Under the pieces are notes generated by a model. It saw nothing but the letters and a program-made list of their open reading frames with translations, did not search any database and was not told the DNA's origin. This document shows, piece after piece, positions 1 to 12,102 of a stretch of 64,000 bases of DNA. Source of the stretch: Strongylocentrotus droebachiensis (lineage: Eukaryota; Echinodermata; Echinoidea; Camarodonta; Strongylocentrotidae); the NCBI GenBank assembly GCA_035222895.1, contig JAVYIG010000862.1, positions 124,001-188,000 of the forward strand. The letters run 5' to 3'. Numbering within the stretch: position 1 is the stretch's first letter; every line of letters begins with the position of its first letter. Made by a program: the position numbers and the translations under genes.

Positions 1-900
1 GACAGAAGTGTACTGAATGTCTTTTGTTTATTTCACGGGAAGTCGCTTGCGCAATTAGATACTACCAGTTTCCTTCCCATGTCCATGTTTTAACTAAGTA
101 ATTCAACTGAACTTCAGCTGCATTGGAATAATATAGAGAAGTTGTTTAGTGTTGGGATACGTGGCCGATCGACCTACATGCACTTCCTGGGCTCCATTTG
201 ACATACTGGAACTCTGCAATCTTCGCCAATTACTGTGGATGAAGCAACCGCTTAGTTTTGGATTAAACTAGATTTGTTATACTTTGAAACAAAACAGAGT
301 TGTCTGTTTATGATCCACTCTCTCTGATATCTACATTCACTGGAAATCAGAATTTTGAAATATCAAAGGATAGTTAGAATTGCTGAACTCAAAGTTGATT
401 AGAATAGATGTCATTGGAGTGTAGCCAGTTGGATAATATAAGTTTAGAATAAATTTCAGAGGAATAGGCCTGTTATATTGGATTTGATTATAATTATCAT
501 ATCTCCAGGAATATATTTTGGATGAAATTTGAAAGAATTTGCCACGGTGAATTTTGAGCAGGCCTGTCATTCATCCCAGTTTAATGACTCTAATGACACT
601 CCTTATATCAGAGTCTGAATTTGTGGCCTTTATCATCTGTTTACCCGACTGAACTGGGCCTAATATAAAGAGAAAACACGTAATTAGCCTGGAGAACAAG
701 GGGAGTAGAGGATTTGTGTACCCAGTTTGTTTGCATGTGAAAGTGAGCAAATCTCTCCTTACCAGACACACACAAACACACACACTCTGTTTCCAGCCAG
801 CCAGCCACACGCATCTAGCTATCACTGCATCCCTCTACCAGCCCGCCTCGCTAATGTGTGTAGTCCAACCCCAGTCATTCCCACAGCATTCACTAGACTA
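1..900. other. 5' flank of exon 1A, no gene seen
   Basis: No open frame here looks coding. The stretch is moderately AT-rich, with a short (CA)n tract near 766-789 and one TATA-like word (TAATATAAAG) at about 660-669. It probably contains upstream promoter sequence for exon 1A, but no start site can be fixed from sequence alone. Confidence 0.3.
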
Positions 901-1505
901 GAGTTGTATGCATGTAGAGACTGATATAGCCAGCAGGCAGAAAGAGAGTGATAGGAAGAGAGAGAGAGGAAGAGAGATATAACGGTGTTTAGCTGGCCCC
1001 ATCATATCTAGCATCTGACTGGACGAACAGCAAACTAAACGACTCAACCTTTTTACCTCCGATCCCCCTCTCCCCTACCCAAGCCTTCCAAAGAATCGGG
1101 CTTGACGGAGGAAGATTGAGGGAAGACAGAAAGTGAACGCACGTTGATGACCCTGCAATCGGCAATACACTGCATCTAATTTGTGACACACTTTTTATCA
1201 TCTGCATCATCCTCAGCCGTGCGTGGAGACTCGACATCTCTACCAACACAAAGGCTCACATACCAGGCAGACTGCATCATCTGTGTGTGCTACTACCAGA
1301 AGATATACATCACCCATCTCCTCGGCTCTTGCTTTGTTCTCTTGGAGGAAAAATTACCCTTTTGTCATAGATTTATTCAGAGATATATATTTCTCCTCCA
1401 AGTCATTGTTTTTGGATAGTGTGATTTGGAAGGAAGGGAGCTGAGATTGCGAGCATACACATAACGGGCAGCGCAGCAGAGAGAGTGGACGTATTTAGGC
1501 TAGCT
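901..1505 (+). promoter_or_regulatory. Probable promoter/5' UTR of exon 1A
   Basis: This stretch leads without an in-frame ATG into the exon 1A start codon. It contains a GA-rich tract (about 944-976), a TATA-like ATATAACG at about 975-982, and mixed pyrimidine-rich sequence typical of a long 5' leader. The small open frames at 1183-1444 lack recognisable composition and are read as leader noise. A 5' UTR splice acceptor could lie around 1440-1480 and cannot be excluded. Confidence 0.35.
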
Positions 1506-1661
1506 ATGAAGGAGTTCAAACTGCCTGGTGCTCATGCTGCCTCTCTTGGTAAAAACAAACTCATCAACCCCCTCGGAATGGCCATGATATCGCCCCTCGG
1601 AATGGCCATGCAGAACCCTCTCCTACAGATGCTGGCCCTCAAAAACGACCTAGCTAAACAG
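1506..1661 (+). CDS. Alternative first coding exon 1A (Rbfox-like candidate gene)
   Basis: The exon encodes 52 residues beginning MKEFKLPGAHAASLGKN and ending LALKNDLAKQ, then reads into a CAG|GTATGC donor (GT at 1662-1663) in phase 0. The frame is open further upstream, but 1506 is its first ATG; G at -3 gives an acceptable initiation context. The middle contains an internal duplication, PLGMAMIS/PLGMAMQN, produced by two 24-base units, and the last third is leucine-rich and could form a helix. No domain is recognisable. Beyond the donor the frame drifts into intron-like sequence and stops near 2006. Phase 0 lets it join directly to the exon at 54531, giving ...DLAKQ followed by QHPHMMAA. 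The assignment to one gene with the later exons is inferred from strand, phase and style. Confidence 0.6.
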
Positions 1662-2773
1662 GTATGCCACAGTCAAACCCATAACAGGTTTAGAACTACT
1701 GTAAATAATATTCGAAAGTTGTTGGATGTTGTTATTTTCGTACCATTCATACATCGCACATGCACAGCCAACAGGCTTGCGACGCACGACACGCAGTCAA
1801 TACGAAATCAGTGCATTGGATATGCCATGAGGGTTTGTGTGTGTATGCTCTCACAATGCATTGTCAATGTGCTTTCACTGTGTGTGTGTATGTGGCAATC
1901 CTTACACCATGCAATCTTGAGTCAGTGTAAGTGGATGGTTTATGAGCTAGCATACATACTTTGTATATATTCCTGCCAGGCATGCACAGATGTTGCATTG
2001 AGATAACAAAGGATTGGAGTAGAAAAATATACCATTACATTTACCATGAAGAATATATGCTTTTTGCAGCATAAAACCAATATACCAGTATATATTACCT
2101 ACGCTAATGCATTCAATGCTGTCGACCTATTTTGGTGTATATGACAAACATTGAAGACCATTGTAGTCTATTTGTAGAGAAAGTGATTTAAAATGGCCAT
2201 TATGATAATGATGCCATTAATAGTTACCTTTTAGGGGATCTGTATTGTTTATCCGCTAAATTTTTACAGTCAAACTGCTCCACATTATTATGAGTTTTGA
2301 TTGGTGAACAGTTCTGACCAAAAAATATATATGTTCAGCAATTTCAAAAAATGGTACTAACAAATTTGATGAATTCTTTGTAGAACAAAAGCATAGATTA
2401 AGTAAAAATGTAGTATGTTTTTCATGTGTCACCGACTAGTGTAAAAACGTTGTCCTATTTAGTTAACTGCAGAGTAACAACACAATGTTAATCAGTGGCA
2501 CAAAATATGACAAATCCTTATCTCATCCCTTTTTCTTGTAATTTTAATAAACATCTTTGGAAGACTGTATCATTATGTTGGTTTAGAACATTAGTAACAT
2601 GATTCGCATGTGGTTTTAAGATGGGATAGGCTGTCTTAGACACTTCTTTTAGTTTCATATTGGCTAACTGGATCTACATGTTATTGTAGTCGAGTCACAA
2701 ACACAAATAAAGGCTACACAGCAACAACAAAAATCACTTTCATGCATAGTTTATGTGACTATATTTGACATCT

Positions 2774-2846
2774 TCTGCTTATAACCAGAAGGGCGTCAAC
2801 TCGTATAATGTTATACAGAGTTAACGCCCTTTTGGCTATAAACAGA
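2774..2846. repeat. Foldback hairpin element, AGAAGGGCG family, copy A
   Basis: Arms of about 34 bases pair with few mismatches: TCTGCTTATAACCAGAAGGG on the left, and on the right the complement of TCTGTTTATAGCCAAAAGGG. The loop is short and AT-rich. This is one of the clearest members of a family with at least seventeen copies in the window. Confidence 0.75.
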
Positions 2847-3604
2847 CAATATGTCAATATCATTAGTCCTCTCCACCCCCCCCCCCTACATCAGCTGTAT
2901 ACACCTGTTCATGTACATAGTCTAATGTAAACATAAAACAAAGAACAAGTTTTATTGAATACTGAATAGATAGCCTTACTCACCCCAATGTCAATGTCTT
3001 AGTATATTTGGAAAGCAGATTTATTTGAAGTACCAGTATACATCTATATTCTATAGGCCAATGTTTATAGGCTCAATGCACTCCCTCTCCTTTTCTCAGA
3101 AATAACACACATTTTTCAGCCTCATGTCAAACGAGAACTTCAGACAAAAAAATGACCTACCGGTATATTGATTTCTAGTTGCTAAAGATGCTCATGTTTT
3201 AATTATAATTTGATTTGAAATACCAAAAACCAAGTATTTCCCCCTTTCCCTCACTCATTGCTGCACATTCCCTTTAAACTAGTATTTATAAGTGTTTGTA
3301 TTTGAGTGCATTCAAGTACTTAAGTTGATGAGTGGAATGAATGAATACGAAGAGATTCTACACAAGTATAGCCTATCCTCTGTAGTATAACGATTTCCCT
3401 CAGTTTGATCACAATGTTATAAATCAAAGAAAGTACTTGTAGGACCGATTTCTCTTTCACAATTTTACCATCCAACCCCTTACATTTTCGTAAAGATATG
3501 TTTTTCTTTCATGAGCTAAATGCTTCAGAATCATGGATGATTTATTCAAGTGATGTGTCTATTTACCTCACCTCGTCATAAATCACAGCTGAGAGTCACC
3601 AGCA

Positions 3605-3646
3605 AGGTCATACACAATGTTACCTTTGACCTTTGACCTTTGACCT
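3605..3646 (-). promoter_or_regulatory. Triple DR1 nuclear-receptor half-site array
   Basis: TGACCT occurs at 3627-3632, 3634-3639 and 3641-3646, each pair separated by one T. Read on the other strand this is AGGTCA three times with one-base spacers, the DR1 arrangement bound by HNF4, RXR heterodimers and COUP-TF. An extra AGGTCA in the opposite orientation sits at 3605-3610. It lies 2 kb inside intron 1, a usual place for an enhancer. A plain 7-base tandem repeat could produce the same string by chance. Confidence 0.45.
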
Positions 3647-6277
3647 TTCCACACAAGGCTTCAGCTGTATATAGTTTACTACTTTACTGACATCCATGTT
3701 TATATGGCTTCAATGGAAAATATGAATAAATCATAATATAATGAGCACTCTAGAAGAATGGAATATGATTATTCTTATTTAGCTAAGCACATAATTATAC
3801 ACGCACAACAAGTAATGCAGAATTTACTTTCTAAACCTCCTTTTTTTTTTGGAAATACATTTTGTTGCTATTTCCTTGTAAACTTCTCAGCTGATCCTAT
3901 TGTAGTCTGTCATGTTGATGGGTCTTAAAGATTCATACATATATACAGGTGAACAAATAAAAATAAATCAATATTTATTTCATATTATTTTGAAATTCAA
4001 GCCTAAAGTTGAAATTGAACTAAAATGAGCAGGTTATAACTTCCATCCTGAGAAAGTTCTTCACATTGATGTTTTGATGTTAATATCTTCTGCATTCACC
4101 TATGCCCTTTTACTCCTCTCTCATGTATAGGCAATTAGCCTAATCATATCATTTTGTAGATAGAAGTCAGTGGCACCTGATGTCGGCTTTCTGGATGAGT
4201 AGATAGATATTATCATGATTAGTCCATTTTAATGATCATGATTATCAGCCAATTTTGTGGTTTAAGTTTTCTAGTGTTAGCTGCTGATTGATGCCTCCCA
4301 TGGTCCCATTATAAAACATTACTTGGTCCAAAAAATGTCAATAGGGGAAAATGTAAAATCATATTTGGCTCATTTTTTTCTATATTTCATGATTGTGTGG
4401 GCGTTATTTCTTGGTTAGAAACTGTACCATTTGCTCCCTGTACAGTGGTTGGCCATTAGATTACAAATGGTATAACTTTGCTCTCACATACTTTCATTCA
4501 AAAACTATATTTTTTTGTTAATAGAAAATTAGATTTGAATTCTATTAACCAATTCCTATATTCAGCAAGCTGCCCCCCCCCCCCTAAAAAAAAAAATGCA
4601 GCAAGATAAAGTGATATCACCTTAGTGCGCTTCACATTTTAGTATCTAATTATAGCGCACCAGTTAAATGAGTCTGCTTTTTATGGGCTTTTGTTAGATG
4701 CAGATATTGCTTTTTAACTCACCTTTACTTGCTGTTCATTTTAACGTAAAACAGTTTTTAATTTGCAGTGGCGGTTTTTCATATCGTATGTGAACGTCCT
4801 TTAACCTTTTGTTGAGTAAGTTCCAATTTATTTTAGTTCACCAATGAACCAGATTAATTTTCATCAACCATCTGCTCGATAGAACTCCAGCCTTCAAGAT
4901 GCAATGTAATTAAAAATACATGGTAACACAGATAGATTAAGGGGGAAGAGTTGTCACAAAAAAGATAAATATGGCCCCATTCCCTTTTAAAATAATTGAT
5001 AATATGTGAGATTTGTAAAGCACCAAATCCACTGGAAAGCAAATGATCAAGGTGCACTTGAGAAACATTAAAAAAAAAGAAACAGGAGTAAGATAGAACA
5101 TACAACAAATTTATCCACATAACCCCCCAAAAGTGAGATTGTCTTATTTTTTTGCTTGTTGGTTATTTTTTGGAATTGAGCCCCACCCCCCCCCCCCCCA
5201 CAAAATAAATCCTGGATATGCCTTTGCATGGTAATGCCAGCATTTCCTCTCATACGCACTCTTGTATCAATATTTTGTGTTGAAAACCCATTAGCTCTTT
5301 TGAGGATTTCAGCGTCAGTAGGTCTTATTTTTCTTCTCGCCCATAAAGAACTTGTGTGTACATGCTCTTGTACATGTACATACCATGTACATACGGTACT
5401 AAAAAAGAATTCAGTTATGGTGCTCTACCACAATATGTAGCAAATGCATATAATATAGGCTTAGAATAGTTTTGTCGTATGTTCTAGTTTGTACTTGAAA
5501 TATAACAGCTGAGGCTACCTTACCGTATGTTTAATACCATTTCTTACTTAATTTTCTTAGAAATTCTTGGGTCGTTAAATGTGGTTATGTAATATCAGTG
5601 GGAAAGGTCTACTTGCTTTCATACATCACTCAATTTACTTTCGTCATTAACGTTTCTCAGATACAATTGGCAAGTGTGATTAGGGTTTTACTTATCTGAG
5701 CATAGACCTACATGTAACTACATAATATATAGAGTGTTTGTAAAAGATAGAAGATACCTAAACAGATCTTGCTTTTCCACAATAAAGACAGTACTATTCA
5801 TGGGTCATTATATTAGATAAGTTTATTTGATATAAAGTGTGAAATGTCTACTACTAGCTTTCTTTCATATACAGTACATGTTGGCCCTACACAAAGTGTC
5901 ACAAGGTTAGGTTTACACTTTACAGAAATAGTTGGCATGTGTCATTGTGAGTTCTAAATACATATCTAATGAGTAGAATACTCTCCACAGTTTAGTTCTT
6001 CACAAACAGTTTGCATGTGTAATTGGGAGATTAACTGAATATCTAAGGTGTAAAAACATTTTCAGCCCTGTTTGTTCAAGACAAGAGGAAGGAAATGCCC
6101 CAGGATGTAAGCTCCGAGGCAAGCGAGGGCAGTCATAATACTTAGCACAAGTGTTTTTCATCTGGTTTTGATTAATGGCATTGTCTTTTTCATGGTAGAC
6201 TTTTGAAAAAATACAAGGACGTAAGGACGTAAGGTGTCGCTATCAAATAATGATCTTCATTGCCATCCGTAGTCTAA

Positions 6278-6650
6278 GGCCGCGTTCATGCTTGATTTTG
6301 ACGGCCAGAATCAGGCATCTGTTACGTGTTTAGTTTAAAACACGCTTGCGTTCATGCTCACTTTTGTAGAATCACCGAAAAACGGCGATCACGAACGCCG
6401 ATCGTAAACTCACAAAAAGATGCGTTTACAATTGTAAACGCGTTTAAATGGGGTCAACGCACTGACCTCTAGTGGGTCTACGTAGCATGCACAGTGAAGG
6501 TCACACAAGGCCACACAAGGAGAATTGCCTGGATGAGCCAGAGAAGTAAGCATGAACAGCTACACCGTGGAACTGCGATCACGATGAGCGTTTACGATGA
6601 GCGTTTCAGATGGCTCATTCTAACTTCAAAATCAAGCATGAACGCGCCCC
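6278..6650. mobile_element. Non-autonomous DNA element with GCGTTCATGCTTGATTTTGA termini
   Basis: The left end GGCCGCGTTCATGCTTG is repeated in inverted form at the right end, where the last bases read CATGAACGCGCCCC; the arms match for over 20 bases. The interior carries repeated words (GCGATCACGA near 6384 and 6575; GAGCGTTT twice near 6594-6606) and a perfect 20-base palindrome at about 6423-6442 (GCGTTTACAATTGTAAACGC). It has no transposase frame. An AAG on both sides may be a target duplication, but the exact ends are uncertain, so the superfamily is left open. Confidence 0.65.
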
Positions 6651-7030
6651 AAGTCATCGCTCTGAGGGGTTATCTTGGCATGAAACGTAACGTCTGTTGA
6701 GAGCCAGAAGGACAGTAAAACAACCCTGGGTTAACTTATTGAAGGAATTATTGTTTTGCCTATATCTGCTGAGAGGTATACTGGCTTTAACCCATGTCTG
6801 TTAATACAGATAAACATCATTCTGGCCCCAGATGAATGTATGACTAAGTCACGATAATGAACTCAAATATTTCAGTGTACCGGTAATGCACGCTTCGATT
6901 TCTACGTATATTCATGTACCCACCAAGTTTACACAAGTACATGCAGACACATTTGAAACGAGGACCAAACCACTCCTCCTACATACACGTACACCACTAG
7001 GTCAACCAAATGTCAAAGATTGCAAGCTTC

Positions 7031-7190
7031 AAGGCTCGTTTAGATATGATGTGGCAAAACTACAGCGTTTTTTTCGTGATGACATGAAGTGTAATATGCC
7101 TCATATTTCTGTATCTTAAAACACAGAGCTCAGTGAATACGTGAAAGACCTTTATTGTGTGCAGTTGCCATTTATTCATCTACACATTTT
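7031..7190. repeat. Dispersed repeat, copy 1 (partner at 54928-55080)
   Basis: The stretch starts AAGGCTCGTTTAGATA and contains ACACAGAGCTCAGTG and GCAGTTGCCAT in the same order and spacing as the copy after the common exon. The two copies are roughly 70 percent alike by eye. They are probably remnants of an old transposable element of unknown type. Confidence 0.5.
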
Positions 7191-7327
7191 AAAAAAATGT
7201 GGCATAACTTTTGTGGCATTATACTGCGCACATTTCTGAACAAGCCTTTAGCTTATGTGTAGGCCTACTTTCACAAGTAGTATGCTTGCTTTAAACAGAG
7301 CAAATACAGGATGTTGATACATACAGA

Positions 7328-7329
7328 CC

Positions 7330-7375
<46 letters not shown>
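7328..7375 (+). repeat. C-run followed by (TC)n microsatellite
   Basis: Thirteen C residues are followed directly by about seventeen TC units. The pyrimidine strand is the transcript sense strand. Confidence 0.9.
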
Positions 7376-7383
<8 letters not shown>

Positions 7384-7757
7384 TTTCAGTTTCCTTCATA
7401 CTGTTCTCATGACACCCAATTTATGCGAGAATATGCCAAGTATAATTACATTGAATAGATCACAGCAAAGCCCTACCACCTCATGTACTGCATTATACTT
7501 GGGTTAAGAAACATAACAGTCCCTGGCACATATAAATTTGCATCAGACCGGATTGAAACCACATTTCTGTGTCGTCAATTTCGGTCCCAATCCCTTTGAA
7601 TCCTAGAGCAGGCATGTCAATTTCACATAGTTGGAATACCTGGCACAGCGGGGCAGGCTCAACCCGACCCCAACCTCGTCAAAGAGAAGCCAAACTATTT
7701 CGCTATCTTGATGAGATAGCTGAGAAGAATGAGGGTGGGTTACATGTGTGTTTGTAA

Positions 7758-7971
7758 GGGGAGGGGACGGGAAAATATTGATATTTATTTTTCGGGGGCT
7801 ACTTTTCAAGCTTGCCTGCATAAAAATAACACTCTAAAACTTGTTTTGCATTGAACTCTATGCAAATTTACTGGGGCTCTATTTTGATTTTCAGGGGCTC
7901 TTTTGGGCATTTTGGGGGCAATTAATTCGCCCTGAGCCCCCGTGTATTTTTTTCACTGGGGAGGGGAGGGG
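7758..7971. repeat. Possible GGGGGCT foldback element
   Basis: TATTTATTTTTCGGGGGCT near 7782-7800 faces AGCCCCCGTGTATTTTTTT near 7935-7953 in inverted orientation. GGGGGCT or GGGGCTC words recur between them. The ends are not sharp and no target duplication was seen. Confidence 0.3.
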
Positions 7972-8662
7972 TTTGGATATAGGATGATTGGCTTACTTTT
8001 GGACTTACTATTATACCCATCACGTCAAAACTCATGACTCTAGTTGCGAATAAAGAATTGGGATGTATGTCTTATGGTACTGATACTTACATTATACGGG
8101 GCTTGACACTAACGGGTGCAAAATGTAGGTGTGGACCCCCAAAATTCCAGTATTTCTACATCAGGCTCAACTCATATTTTCTCACAAATTTCAGTCCAGA
8201 TCCCAAAGGAAACAGTTAGTGTGGAGTCCTGTTATACATGTATACGTCTTAAAATTCTATATCTATCTTTTCCTCAGTTTAACCATGAGAACATGCCATG
8301 AAGTAAAACTGTAAACAATGGTTTCGATATGCCCTGCCATTGACATTGTAGAGCTGAACTTTGGGAGTACATTACATGCCATTCACATCTAAAAATGTTG
8401 GTTTCGAGAATGTTCATATTACTGCCCCATTGAAGAAATATACCTTGAAAGTCACTTGAAAATATGTGGTATACAAGATCATAGTACTATTCGTCATTAT
8501 TGAAGAATGTTAGTCATTCACCATCTGTTTTATTGTTGTGGAATACTTTGCATATAGTATGGCGTGCATAGTTTTAAAAGAGGTGATGGCATTGTGGTTT
8601 TAGGTGAAAGTAAGTCTGTAGGCCTATACAGTATTAATTTAGACTCTTTCTTTTGAAAATAT

Positions 8663-8731
8663 TGGTTGTTTGAAGTCGGAAGGAAGGGTGTTAACTCTCT
8701 GTAAAATGACTTTTCTGGGTCCCAACAGATA
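8663..8731. repeat. Foldback hairpin element, copy B (diverged)
   Basis: GGAAGGGTGTTAACTCTCTG at 8682-8701 faces CTTTTCTGGGTCCCAACAGA. Arm order and the AACAGA end match the family; the left end is degraded. Confidence 0.5.
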
Positions 8732-10090
8732 GTATCATATGGTCAGAACACATTAATATTTCAATAGATCTCTAGCACAATTGATGAAGTAGATTTGGTA
8801 GTCAAAAATCACTGAAATCACATTAAAGGAGGAAAGTCTGATTTGATACAAATCATATGATAAGGAGATTGTTGTTTTTAATTGTCTTGAAAGAAAATTA
8901 TAACATTATGACATTTTACACACTGCAAATTTTATTTTGAATGTTTGGGTTTGGTGTTTAGTTTTACCAGACTTCTATTAGAAAGCATGTGCATGCTTAT
9001 ATGTAAGCAACATGAGTATCATACTGTTGATTCTAACTTCTATTCTATTCTATACCCTTTACCTTCATTCCTTCTGCTAACAGTCAGTGCTGTATTTAAA
9101 ATGGCATGAGTTGACTTCACGTACATTGTAACTCCCTACAGGCTCTCAGCATATGATTTGGAATATCACTATCCATACTGCAAGGCTGGAAGGCAGAGTT
9201 CAAAAGATGAGATTAATTTATTTAAAAGCCCTGATGTGGGCAGGACATGAAAGAAAGTAATCACATGGAAGTGAATGGAAAATGATGGTAATATCCAATA
9301 AAGTTAATTGGGTGGAGGGTATAGTCAAATGTGATCCCGACCGGCGGAATGATTGGCGTATTGACAAGTAGCGAAGTGGAAGAGAAATAAAAGGTACTGG
9401 AAAGAATGGCTAGAGGTGGGGAGGGGGAGGCGAAGGGGTGAATGTTGAGAGAAGGGAAGGGGAGGAGGTCACCAGGGATGAGGATGGAATGGAGTAGGTT
9501 ATTGAGCCTTACTGTCATTCAGACTACCAAATTAATTATAAAGATTTAGGGTCCCATTCTCATCTGAATGTTGTATCGTTCCAAAATCATATCTGGGCTT
9601 ATACTTACTGTAAACATGCTCTGATGGCTGGCCAGCTGTCATCTCAACTGACCTCTTTCACACTTATTTCTTTATGATATTTCATTATACAGTGTTATCC
9701 AGTGTTTTTACTATATACCCATTTTGCTGCGTGATAATGCTTTATACAACCTTTCTTTGTACATGTTTCGTATCGTATTGCTCTCGTCCGAACGGGCAAA
9801 TAATGAAAACCTGTATACCTGCTTGTACACAAATATTGCTATACTGTGGATGTAATGATACACTATTTTTTTCCTAACCACCATTCTATAAAGCAATCCT
9901 TTTCAATGTTGATACCATGGAGGTTTTATGTTATTGAATATCAGTAGGGAAGTTTAACCTGTTTGAAAGATATATTTAATAAGAAAGGGAAGACCTTGAC
10001 CAAAAGTAGAAACATTAAAAAGGTCAGTGATATGTTACTATTTTAATGTAAATGTAAAACTGTTCAATAGAGGTAATATGATCCTATATC

Positions 10091-10204
10091 ACATGAATTA
10101 CATGCGTAAGTTCATATCTGTGAGAAGTTTCTTGAAAATACATAAAAATTACATGAAATACATGTGTAAGTTCATATATCTGTGAGAAGTTCTTTGAAAA
10201 TACA
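10091..10204. repeat. Two-copy tandem duplication, 60-bp period
   Basis: The unit ACATGAATTACATGCGTAAG...CTTGAAAATAC is repeated once with few changes (10091-10142 and 10151-10204). Confidence 0.8.
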
Positions 10205-10869
10205 AGTTTATTGCAGACATCTGTGTCCCATTAGCAGTAAAGTGATGAGTAGAGCAGGTACTGTTTGCAAACTAGACAATTAGCAGCTAATTAGTTCAAT
10301 TGGCAGACTCACTAGATAAAATATGAACGATTATAAATAATGGACACATATGGACAGGATTATGATGGTCTAAAATTTTCATAGAAATTATTCTTTGAGA
10401 TGGAAACATTCATGATATAAAAAGATTAATTCTACAAAAATATGGTTATCGACAGGTAACTTCTCTTTGGTCTTCATCTTTACAAGTACCAATTTTGAAT
10501 ACCGGTAGCAGTTTGAAACCGTCAGATTGTCATATTGAAGTGAAGTGGATTGCTAAATTAGTGAGACCAAATCTATCCTTTTATTAAAAAATATATATGA
10601 AACACAATTAATGTATATATAGTTCATATTTCCTGTTTACCCAATGGCATCATCTTGTTAAATTGTAGAAAGCTAATTCTTAGAAATTAATGCTTGGTAT
10701 TTCACCAAAAAGTGCATTCATCCCACACACCGGATTGCAGTTCTGTCAATAATGTTGTCTTGCGCTTATTAATTAGGGCAAACAAAATGATATGCACAAA
10801 GCATTCAATCTACTTAATTTAAAGAAAAGTCATGCACTACTAAATTCACATTCCTCCAAACTAACTCAT

Positions 10870-11160
10870 CTCCCCACCAGCCAGTCAATATGAATGCAAA
10901 AACTCGTTCACATCGGGTAACGAGATAAGAGCCGACACGGCCGAGAAAAGGGCTCTCGTTTTGTCAATTTATTTCTGCATTACGGGCAACGTCAAAGGAG
11001 AATTGTCAGCGCAATCTGTTATCCAAGGACCCATTCTACCTTCGGTGCATTTTAATTCAAGTAACGTTGAGAGGATGAGCTTTGTCAGACAAAAAGGAGA
11101 TGCGCTCCATGCCTTCATTTATATTGCATTAAGACAGCCTGCCAGGATGGCAGTTTGAAT
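10870..11160. promoter_or_regulatory. Candidate conserved non-coding block
   Basis: Composition is less AT-biased than in the surroundings, and there is no simple repeat or terminal inverted repeat. A short hairpin (AACGAGATAAGAGCC against GGGCTCTCGTT) lies at about 10918-10960, with GATAA and CAAAGG words nearby. The open frame at 10961-11158 shows no family. This looks enhancer-like only by texture; conservation has not been tested. Confidence 0.25.
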
Positions 11161-11975
11161 GCAAAGTGACTCATAAATTCAGCAGTTAGGTTGATGGATT
11201 CTGCTAGGCTTTGATGGAATCCGAGTAATTCTATTTAATGCAAGGCTTGATCTTTAATATTCTTGCAGTTCATCATGCTTACGTCTTATGAAATTATTCT
11301 CCTGTATTTTTTGTGTGCATTTGTTATGCCATATGAATTTCTGTATTTTCTTTGCAATGTAGATTTGACAACAATTTTCAAGTTGTATGAATATGTTTAG
11401 ACAGGTTTTGACCTGTTATGCCATATCAAAGGTGTTATCACTCAATAACATAATTACATCTAGTTTATTTATTTATTTATTTTATATTATTATTTTTTTT
11501 TTTTTTTAATATTTGTTTACAGATGGTCTACATTTAAGGAGGAAATATTAGAGAGTGCACATTTATATCATATAGGCCAAAATTTTTTGGTGATAAATTT
11601 CTTACACGAACCTAGTTCATACCTTCAATACTGGATGTAATATAATCCTAACCCTAAAACCTAATGCAAACGCAATCACATCTCTCAACACTGTTCCTGA
11701 AGAAATAAAACTTTGTGCAAATGTCACCAGAGAGCATGTATCCAAGAGTACTGATAAAAGCTTGCAATCTTCTGAGCTTTTATAATCTTAACGCCTTGAC
11801 CTCGTACTATCTGACGAACTCAAGTTGCCATGGAAACACGTGTCTTGTATCATCTCAAAGTTTGATCAAAACTCCTCATGGTCTGTTTTCAATTTGTCAG
11901 TGAACTAGAGGGAATTGAGTGTGTTTGACAGGACTACATTTGCAAACATTGACCTTTAATGCTCACATCCCCCCT

Positions 11976-12102
11976 TCTCAGCCCCCCCCTCCCTCTCTCT
12001 CCCTCTTTAATACCTCTATCTCTTTCTCACTTTCTCACTCCGTCTTTCTATCTTTCCTCTCTTTTCCCCTCTCTCTCCCTCTCTCTCCCTGTCTCTCCCT
12101 TT
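11976..12102 (+). repeat. CT-rich pyrimidine tract
   Basis: Interrupted CTCTCCCT-type low-complexity sequence on the transcript-sense strand. It generates spurious Ser/Leu/Pro-rich open frames. Confidence 0.85.

Larger units (their letters stand above)
1662..6277 (+). other. Intron 1, first part
   Basis: Non-coding, AT-rich. It contains a foldback copy (2774-2846), a triple DR1 array (3627-3646), C-runs at 2876-2886, 4573-4584 and 5186-5199, and an A-run after the second of these. The intron from exon 1A to the common exon runs to 54530, about 53 kb. Nothing else exon-like was found here. Confidence 0.5.

Noticed and set aside
8600-8613. GGTTTTAG followed six bases later by GTAAGT
   Set aside because: A six-base exon is too short to credit without transcript data, and the surroundings are plain AT-rich intron.
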